Position numbers and translations under genes: made by a program. From positions 126,921 through 190,920 of the forward strand of contig MU621093.1 of the NCBI GenBank assembly GCA_025399215.1: a DNA stretch of 64,000 nucleotides. Direction: 5' to 3'. The stretch's first letter is position 1. Every line of letters begins with the position of its first letter. This document shows positions 56,704-64,000 of this stretch, piece by piece. The notes under the pieces are model-generated. The model was not told the origin of the DNA. It made no database searches and was given only the letters and a program-made list of their open reading frames with translations. The DNA is from Globomyces pollinis-pini (Eukaryota > Chytridiomycota > Chytridiomycetes > Rhizophydiales > Globomycetaceae).

Positions 56704-58439
56704 ATGGCCGATCCTGACAACGGCTGGAAATTTGCTCAATGTTTTGGAGATAAGGGAGAAGTAGATGATGTAACAGAAGGTATTCTTCACTAAAACCATA
56801 CCTCATCATCCGTGTTCATCTCCAATAATTAATTGTCTACGCGATAATGATGTTAATTCTTTAGCTGACATCATATCCGCTGTTGAATTCGATCATACTG
56901 GGGACTATTTAGCCACCGGTGACCGAGGAGGACGAGTTGTTTTATTCGAAAGAAATGAAGGAGTATATTAATTCTTATTCACCAATTCAGAAAAAATCAT
57001 GCGAATATAAATTCTTCACTGAGTTCCAGTCTCATGAACCAGAATTCGATTATTTGAAATCATTAGAAATTGAAGAGAAAATCAATAAAATACGCTGGTG
57101 TAAAAGACAAAATGCTGCACATTTCTTACTGTCTACAAATGGTATATTGAACCTTATTTTGATTGATGTTAGGTATATTTTAGTTCGTTAATAGAGTGCT
57201 CAGATAAAACTATCAAGTTGTGGAAAATTTTTGAAAAATCTATCAAGGTAGTATCCGAAAATAATCTGGGTGATCGTTCAAAAGGCCCAGTGCCTCTTCA
57301 AAAAGATGCATTAAAACTACCTAAAATGACCTATCATGACACTATTACTGCTGCAAATCCTAGAAAAATATACCAAAATGCTCATGGTTATCATATTAAT
57401 TCGATTTCTGTAAACTCCGATGACGAAACTTTTATATCAGCCGATGATTTGAGAATCAATTTGTGGAATTTGGAAATTTCAGATCAGAGTTTTAGTATTC
57501 ATGTTTCATTCAGTTTTTAACAGTTACTAGGTAAGTCATATATCAACAAAAATAAACGATGGCTTGCCCTTTTATATATTCTTGATGGAATCATTTACTA
57601 ACTTCTTCAGATATTGTTGATATTAAACCAGTCAATATGGAAGAGTTGACTGAAGTTATTACATGTGCAGAATTTCATCCAACCCAGTGTAACACTTTTG
57701 TTTATAGCAGCAGTAAGGGAACTATCAGAGTAAACGACATGAGAATGAATGCATTGTGTGATAATCATGCTAAAGGTAATCGACTTCCACCCTTCCCCCC
57801 CCCCCCTAAGTGGCAGGAAATGATATTTATAATCATAGAATAAGCTGACTGTTTTTAGTATTCGAGGTAGAAGAAGATATTGCAAACAAATCTTTTTTTT
57901 CTGAAATCATTCTATCAATTTCAGATTTTAAGTTTTCTAAAGATGGTCGTTATATGATTGCTCGTGACTATTTAACATTAAAACTATGGGATTTGAATAT
58001 GGAATCAAAGCCAGTGAAAACAATTAATGTTCACGATCACCTAAAAGCAAAACTTTGTGATCTATATGAAAATGATTGTATTTTTGATAAATTCGAATGT
58101 AACTTTTCTGGAGATGGATCGTAATAGTGATTTTGAATCTAACTAGTTAGCCAAGCCCTTACTGGAAGCTATTCCAACTTCTTCCATGTGTTTAATTTAG
58201 CCACTGATACTGATACTATACTCCAAGCTGATAAAAGTGCCTTCAAAGCCAAGCGTGCAGGTTCTACAAAGAATAAGCAAAATCCTCAAGGAAGAAAGTT
58301 GACAAGAAGGGAAGAGTTTTCCACTGTTGAAACGTTGGACTTCGGTAAAAAAATTATCCACGCTTCTTGGCATCCTAGAGAGAATACCGTTGCACTAGCT
58401 GCCACGAATAACCTATTTTTATTCCAAGGGATGCATTAG
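56704..58439 (+). CDS. CDC55: PP2A regulatory subunit B55 (Cdc55)
   Basis: WD40 regulatory subunit that directs protein phosphatase 2A to its substrates. Exons 56704-56779, 56865-56962, 56991-57141, 57204-57494, 57611-57775, 57859-58120, 58151-58439; 443 aa, as in human B55. Signatures: [80 protein letters not shown] and [15 protein letters not shown]. Introns are unusually long for this region (85, 28, 62, 116, 83, 30 nt), and the 83-nt one contains a run of 12 C residues. Confidence 0.96.
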
Positions 58440-58619
58440 ATAGTGCGAAAAATTAAAATAAATCAAATCAAGTTTAAAAAATACAGATATTCAACTTAGC
58501 TCTATTGAACAGTGCAGAAAAGTAGGAACAGACTGACATCTACTATTTTATGGTGATGAAATATATATTGAAATCAAATTGATTAGCATACGTATATAGA
58601 AAAGGAATATTGAACAAAC

Positions 58620-60129
58620 TTATTTGAATCGTTTGTAGTCATGTGATTCAACTTCTTTCAATTTGTATCTTCGTTGTTTTTTAACAGGTAAACGAGTTTC
58701 TATCATATTTCTTGCTTCCAAACTTTTAAAACGATCGTGAATCAAATTTCCTTCCGGTTTGAGCACTCTTAACGAGTCAGCCAATTCATCTTTCAGCTGG
58801 ATTTCCATAGATTTTGGTCGAAATCTAATTTAAATATAAATCAACAGTTACTTGTGCCGACTAAGTTTTTTAGTTCGAGTTGCGTCCTGCAGTGCTAATA
58901 GCTCTTTTTTGGCTGTTAACAATCGCTCTTTGTTGGTAGCTTCAGATGCAATTTCTTTTTCTAACTCTTGGATTCTAAAGATGATTAATTTTCTAGAATT
59001 ACTTGTTCAGCTGTTTTTCCAATGCCTTTGCTGCTTTGGCTGCCTTTTCTTTCGCCAGTAGTTCTTTATGTCTTTTCTGTCTATTTAAATCCTGTCTTGT
59101 TTTGGCCTTTGGCAGCTTTTTCATTGCCAACTCAGTAACTTGTTCAGGTTGGTCGGTTATATCATCTTCATTTTCATCATCATCGAAGAAAGTTTCATCT
59201 TCCTAAAAGGTTAGCATAAGAATCGGTTATTACGAGTAGATCTAACTCTGCAGGATATGAAAGGTCTTGCAAAATGGCATCTCTTTCTTCCATTTTTTTG
59301 AATTCTACTGCAGCAGCAATTTCAATAGCAGCCTAAAACCGTTAAATATGAGTCAGTACCAGATGTGCTTCTTCGGATGGATTATAAGACACTCCAGGGT
59401 GAGCGATTTGCACAGCAGGAATCGATTTTGGACGACTATCCGCAACAATCGGTTTCTAAAATATTACTTCATATTACCGCCTACCTTCACTTTCTTTGGC
59501 TTGGTTGGTTCTAGATAATCATTGCTCGGGTCAATTGAATTATCCACTTTTTGATAAATAAAGAGAAATACTTACATTCATTTTCACCCCACAAATCAAA
59601 TCCACCTTTCTTTAATTTAGCGGAATGTAATTTTTCTTTTCGTTTATTGGCTTTTGCTTCAAGGGATGAACCAATAAGTTCTCCACTTTTTCTCTTCTTT
59701 AAAGCATCCCGTTCAATTTTTAATTTCACAATTTTCGATATTTTCCGGACTTTAAATCCATTATCCACGTTAACTGTTGAATTCTTTGATTTTTTTGACA
59801 CCAATGGTGAAATTTTGGAAGTTGAAGTGAATAATTCGTCAATTTTCAATGTCTTGTTCTTTATGGCAATTCTCACTTACAAATTAAGTCAACCTATGTT
59901 ACCATTATCATCGCCCAAGGTATCAGTGAAGAATAAGTCAGTAGATGGTAATTGATGAATTTGGCCACTGTTGTAAAGTTAAAAACTGGTTATACCCTAA
60001 TCGTTCTTCAGTCCTCAGTTCATCCAACTGATGTTCCACATCTTGAATGTCTACATTCTTTCTCCACGACTTCTTTCCTTTTCTTGAAGGCTGTTTACTG
60101 TTCTGAATACTTTTAGAATCTTTAGACAT
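58620..60129 (-). CDS. NOP53: Ribosome biogenesis protein Nop53 (GLTSCR2 family)
   Basis: Nucleolar factor that guides the exosome/Mtr4 to pre-60S 7S RNA. Exons (ascending): 58620-58824, 58852-58974, 59003-59202, 59234-59332, 59360-59455, 59485-59546, 59576-59875, 59903-59967, 59996-60129; 427 aa. Landmarks: PSRKGKKSWRKNVDIQDVEH at the N-terminus, FDLWGEN, HPGVSYNPSEEAH, and the C-terminal HKFRPKSMEIQLKDELADSL, RVLKPEGNLIHDRFKSLEAR. The protein is Lys-rich throughout with an acidic patch (EDETFFDDDENEDD). The eight introns are 27-31 nt. Confidence 0.95.
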
Positions 60130-60156
60130 GCAGAAGTTTAAAAAAAAAAAAAAAAA
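60130..60156. promoter_or_regulatory. 27-bp divergent intergenic spacer with poly(A) tract
   Basis: Only 27 bp separate the start codons of NOP53 (minus) and the aldo-keto reductase (plus). Of these, 60140-60156 are all A on the plus strand, continuing into the ATG at 60157. Poly(dA:dT) tracts commonly exclude nucleosomes; a shared bidirectional core promoter overlapping the coding starts is inferred. Confidence 0.6.
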
Positions 60157-61104
60157 ATGAATATTGCATTTAACAATGGTTGCGAAATTCCTAAAATTGG
60201 ATGTAATTACTGTGGTTACATTCTAACTTTTAGTGGGAACATATCGTCTGAAAGGCGATCAGGTTCGAAAACTAGTTTATGATGCTGTGGTACTTGGTTA
60301 TCGTCATATTGATACCGCTGCCGTTTATAAAAACGAACGGGAGATCGGATTAGCACTGACAGACCTGTTTCAAAATGGTGTAGTGAATCGTTCAGAATTG
60401 TTCATTACTTCTAAAATACAACCAAAAGATATGGGTTATGTGAAAACAAAAAAAGCAGTTGAAGAATCACTACACAATCTAAATTTAGAATATTTGGACT
60501 TGATGTTAGTGCATTGGCCTGGAACTCAAAAATTGAAGTTCGATAATCCAAAAAACAAAATCAATAGAATTGAATCAGTAACGGCATTAATGGAATTTCG
60601 AAAAGACGATGTTCTAAAAGCAGTTGGAGTTTCAAATTTTAATGTCAACCATTTTCAAGGTGTTGAGGACTGTTCAATTCAACTAAATCAAATCGAATTC
60701 CACCCATTGTTATGGTGTGAAAAGACTGCAGAGATAGTTGAGTACTGCCAAAAAAGGGACATTGTTATAGGCGGATACTCTTGCTTGGGTGAAGGAAAAC
60801 TGTTAGAGAGTGAGAAGTTTCCCGAATTATCAAAGATTGCCTTAGAAACAGGTATGTCTTTCAGTTTTCAATGGGAGAATATAAAATGCCCCTGTACTTA
60901 TAACGATTAGGCTATTCAATTGCTCAGGTTTTAATAGCATGGGCCTTAGCAAAAGGTTGTGTAGTAACACCAAAAGCCAGCACAATAGAACGTTTAAAAG
61001 AGAATATAAGAGCAACAGAAATCAGACTATCACAGAGTCATATGCTCATGTTGGACAACTTGTCAACAAAGTACGGTAAGGGGATCGATCATACTGAATA
61101 TTAG
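60157..61104 (+). CDS. Aldo-keto reductase
   Basis: NADPH-dependent carbonyl reductase. Exons 60157-60202, 60234-60851, 60911-61104; 285 aa, the usual size. The tetrad is visible: Asp and Tyr in GYRHIDTAAVYKNE, Lys in FITSKI, His in LVHWPG. Also AVGVSNFNVNHFQG, LNQIEFHPLLW and the cofactor-binding end VVTPKASTIERLKENI. Introns are 31 and 59 nt. The substrate cannot be inferred. Confidence 0.95.
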
Positions 61105-61297
61105 GGGTTACCAAATACTGCTGGGACTCCACAAATATTGCATAATAAATATATTGACTGAATTTAAGGTCTTGAGTGCTATACCATACCGCATATGTCT
61201 CTTTTTTCGTTTTGCGGAATTGCCACCAGCAACGTTTAACCGTTTCTGGTTGGGATTCCCACGAGCTGGATTTATCGAAAACACTAATAGGTTTTGT
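61105..61297 (-). mobile_element. Possible degenerate DDE (pogo/Tigger-like) transposase C-terminal fragment
   Basis: One minus-strand frame reads PISVFDKSSSWESQPETVKR followed by CWWQFRKTKK. The pattern D...W....ETV.RCW resembles the C-terminal end of DDE_1/CENP-B-type transposases (D...W..V.P.TI.NCW). There is no start or catalytic core nearby and another frame is equally open, so this is a weak call. Confidence 0.2.
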
Positions 61298-61746
61298 CAG
61301 AGTTCCATATTACTCTCTCAATGTTAATAAATTGTTTAACATGGTAATAACAGTATTCTCAACCTCCTTGCGGGATATCAGAAGAGGAAGTCCAAACAAC
61401 TTCAATGCCTTTAGGTCTTCAAAAGACCTAATTAGTGTACTCTCTTAGTTACGTTCCTTCTATCTTGAATTTTCAAGGGCACGCCAAAATCGATCCGACC
61501 GCCTCATAAAACGAGGTAGCAGTTACTAATTCTTCATCCTTTTTCTATAATTTTTTTTTGTGGCCCAGTTCATTGTTTGATAAAGCTTATAAAACTACGA
61601 ACCGAGATTTCGCTTTAAGATGTAATGACATTTAGTAATGTATCTGAAGTAACATTTTCACAGGACTGTTAATTACGGACTCATCCTGACTATTAGAATC
61701 AATTATTAGTCCAATATTAAAATTAGAATTAGATGAAAAAATTTCA

Positions 61747-61840
61747 TTCTAATATTAGAATATCTCGTCTAATATTAGAATTAGGGTTATCTCATCTAAT
61801 ATAATAATACTGGATAAAAGTTGTCTAATATTAGCTAATA
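61747..61840. repeat. Cluster of self-complementary TCTAATATTAGA motifs
   Basis: The 12-bp perfect palindrome tctaatattaga occurs at about 61748 and 61768, with partial copies near 61796 (atctaatat) and 61823 (gtctaatattagc). Similar (c/t)aatatta fragments begin at about 61709. Spacing is irregular, around 20-30 bp. Confidence 0.6.
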
Positions 61841-63314
61841 ATTATTAGATAGGAGCGTTATACACATCTAACACATGAAGTGTACTCAATTCCTGACATA
61901 CACACTCGAAAAAAGACACAAATAACAATTAATATTTTTCAATTTCATACATTAAAAAAAATTGAGGGCTAGGTTAGGGTTAGGCCAGCCCTGACATATT
62001 TATCAAGAATTCTCGACACTTCTGACACTGTATCAGTCTCAGGAGTGCACTAAGTTTTATTTTGAACAGTCATCTTTGTTGAAAATGTCTGTTATGTGAT
62101 ACATAATAGTTCCACGTTTTAGAAATGTATTTATTGTTACTCTCCAACTCTTCATGTGTTAAGTGTGGAAATTTATATTGGTCAAGCATCCCAAGTCGCT
62201 GTCTGTATGGGAGATTGACGTCGTTACATGGAGATTTGTGTGGTATACCACACACCTCAATATAATGACACACACCTCAAAATTACTGAACACAGGTAGC
62301 ACTAAAGTTTCACACTTATAATAAGACGCACCCACGAAATTTATAAATGTTCTATTAATGTCTAAAAACAAGTAGTGAATTGGTTACTTTGCCTCAACCT
62401 CTATCTTACGAAGCTTTTCTGGTGTTTCCTTTATATTTCAATGACGGATCTAATATAGCATTAATTCCATACTTAATAAAACTAGCAACCCAATCTTTGC
62501 AGTAACCATCAGCCGTTACAATTTTCATTTGTAATACTATCATCATTCTTGTAAACATGAATTAAATAAAATGCATTATCAGGCTGACTTTGTATGATAG
62601 AAATAGAAAGAAGTAAAAAAACCAAAGTATTGTGCTATGTAAAAACAAAGCCCAGAAAACCAAGATCCAATGCGAAGGCTCCATTTTAGGCTCCATTTTA
62701 TCAACTGGGCGGCCATTTGAATGGAAGACTTCCAAAAAGTGGGGTTGTACTTTCTATCCCATGAAAATGACATATGTCAGCTACATTTGAGTAAAGGCAG
62801 CAAACAGTTAAAATTTTATTATCAGAACGTATATTGTACTATAGTACATATATTAAGGGGTTAAGAATAATTGAGTCTGCTATTTAAGAGCAAATCTTTT
62901 TATTGAGCGTAGTTACACACAGAGCGGTAAAAATCTAGCTATGTTCTATCAACAGCTAAAGAGTTGAAAAGTGTCGGAATTTTTAGTATATTGATGAGAA
63001 CGTCTGCTCTAAAGTTTCAGAATTTTGAGAGCATTTTTAAAGATTTTTTTGAGCAATCTGGACAATTAAAATATACTTCAGAACCGTGCTTTTCTATAAA
63101 ACAAAGGTGTGATACCCTAGAGAACATAAATTACAATGTATCCAATCTTTGTGCAGTGATATGCTGGCATATCATGTCTGTTTCGCACTAGAACGATGGT
63201 AAATATACTTCGTCATTCGAAAATTGAAATTTTTGATTTTTTCATTCATTTTATCTTTATCTAAAGCTTGAATAATAGATCTCTTTTACCTTGTGTTACT
63301 GTTTTTTGTCACTC

Positions 63315-63560
63315 GTTAATAGTTTTCCTTCCATTGATCATTAATAACTTCCACAGCTTTGTCAGGAGTAACTTTCTTTCGTTTATCTACTGTTCATCAA
63401 TTTTTCATTCCATCTAGTATAAAAAAAAATTCAGAACTTTTTTACTTCTTCACTCCAACGATTCATATTACGCGAGGATTTGCTAGCAAATCCCTTTAAT
63501 GGTATTATTTTGACTGGGGATGCGATTGGAAATGTATTCTCCTTAGAAATGATATATATT
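63315..63560 (-). other. Doubtful coding fragments on the minus strand
   Basis: A frame around 63450-63550 reads KIIPLKGFASKSSRNMNRWS and one near 63320-63380 reads KKVTPDKAVEVINDQWKENY before a stop. They have protein-like composition but I could not join them with a consistent intron, and two frames compete in the second part. A decayed or lineage-specific gene is possible. Confidence 0.2.
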
Positions 63561-64000
63561 CATTCAACAATTGCCCTACACTACTATTATTTATATTTTG
63601 GAAATAAACTCTGCATGAAAATTCCGACATTTTTAAAGCGTTTAAGAAGATAAAAACGCTCAGATTTCTTGTGTAACCACGCTCACTAAAAAAATTTGTT
63701 CTTAATTCCTCCGTCTTATAACGGAGGTAATAAGTCGATTGTTAGCCAAAATACTACGATTTTAGGTAATAATATTTTTTGATCCATATCATATTTGAAA
63801 ATAGACGAAGGATTATTTTTGTCTTGCTTTTGTAGCTTTTTCCCAAACTTTTCCCACACTATACTGCAATAAAATGGGCGTAAATGTTGAATGTGATAGT
63901 TTATGGGATTTAAAACGAAATTGTGGAATGCTTCGATGTGGGTAAAAAGCTGCTAACTATTAATTTTAGGTGATGGCTCTGTTCAACTCGTTTTTATTCC

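Larger units (their letters stand above)
61305..64000. other. Gene-poor, repeat-bearing tail
   Basis: Nothing in the last 2.7 kb reads as a conserved protein. Palindromic TCTAATATTAGA-type motifs recur between 61747 and 61840. Telomere-like aggttagggttagg lies at 61971-61984 and one ttaggg at 61781. A 16-bp perfect palindrome (gtgtggtataccacac) is at 62237-62252, a doubled ggctccatttta near 62680-62700, and a 7-bp stem hairpin (cctccgt/acggagg) at 63708-63727. The composition differs from the gene-dense remainder and suggests a repeat island or subtelomere-like segment. Confidence 0.5.

Noticed and set aside
61971..61984. True telomere end
   Set aside because: Only two TTAGGG-like units, embedded within unique sequence that continues for 2 kb.
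62579..62773. 64-aa minus-strand frame with Trp-rich sequence
   Set aside because: Composition looks like translated repeat sequence, with a doubled 12-bp segment and no family resemblance.
1..64000. tRNA, rRNA, CRISPR arrays, bacterial operons or ribosome binding sites
   Set aside because: None seen by eye; gene structure and content are nuclear eukaryotic. A covariance-model scan would be needed to exclude tRNAs fully.

Overview
This is nuclear DNA of a compact, AT-rich, intron-dense eukaryote. Most reading frames are interrupted every 100-400 bases by GT...AG introns of only about 23-35 nt, usually with a TAAC/CTAAT-like branch motif near the 3' end. Read without splicing, the window looks like broken genes. 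With these micro-introns removed, about 30 full-length conserved proteins appear, and every model closes exactly in frame. I count roughly 165 introns by hand. Gene content (Raptor, Ssz1-type Hsp70, Nup155, Ulp1, Vta1, Bcs1, Nop53, a large protein like fungal DUF3684 proteins, secreted tyrosinase, cAMP-receptor-like GPCRs) points to an early-diverging fungus or close relative. A Rozella-, aphelid- or chytrid-like lineage is my inference, not something I could test. About one gene per 1.9 kb, and gaps often of 20-180 bp, fit a reduced genome.

Layout. 1-6.7 kb: the end of an unidentified acidic protein, cytosolic Asp-tRNA synthetase, a small mitochondrial-type protein, TRM1 and a gamma-butyrobetaine-type dioxygenase. 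6.7-18.3 kb: a promoter region with a 14-bp inverted repeat, an intronless secreted tyrosinase, a FAM47-like protein, the 1620-aa DUF3684-like ATPase-fold protein, a CaMK-like kinase and BCS1. 18.5-32.8 kb: Raptor, an SGNH esterase, a Polycomb-type RING/RAWUL protein, Vta1, a Ulp1 SUMO protease and Nup155. 32.9-43 kb: Ssz1, a coiled-coil protein, an unknown protein, an ankyrin protein, ZCCHC10-like, a lipid-droplet hydrolase and a zinc-less MDR reductase. 43.2-52 kb: 5-oxoprolinase, then three tandem cAMP-receptor-like GPCRs. 52.6-61.1 kb: mL49, an unknown protein, a RING/TRAF protein, the PP2A B55 subunit, NOP53 and an aldo-keto reductase. 61.1-64 kb: a gene-poor, repeat-bearing tail with only doubtful coding fragments.

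The genes do not form one pathway. Shared themes are translation and ribosome biogenesis (DPS1, TRM1, SSZ1, NOP53, mL49), growth and stress signalling (Raptor, CaMK, PP2A-B55, GPCRs), nuclear transport, chromatin and SUMO (NUP155, PCGF-like, ULP1), mitochondria (BCS1, mL49) and lipid or small-molecule metabolism. The most notable features are the intron system, a Polycomb RING protein in a fungus-like genome, the GPCR cluster, and extremely tight divergent and convergent gene spacing.
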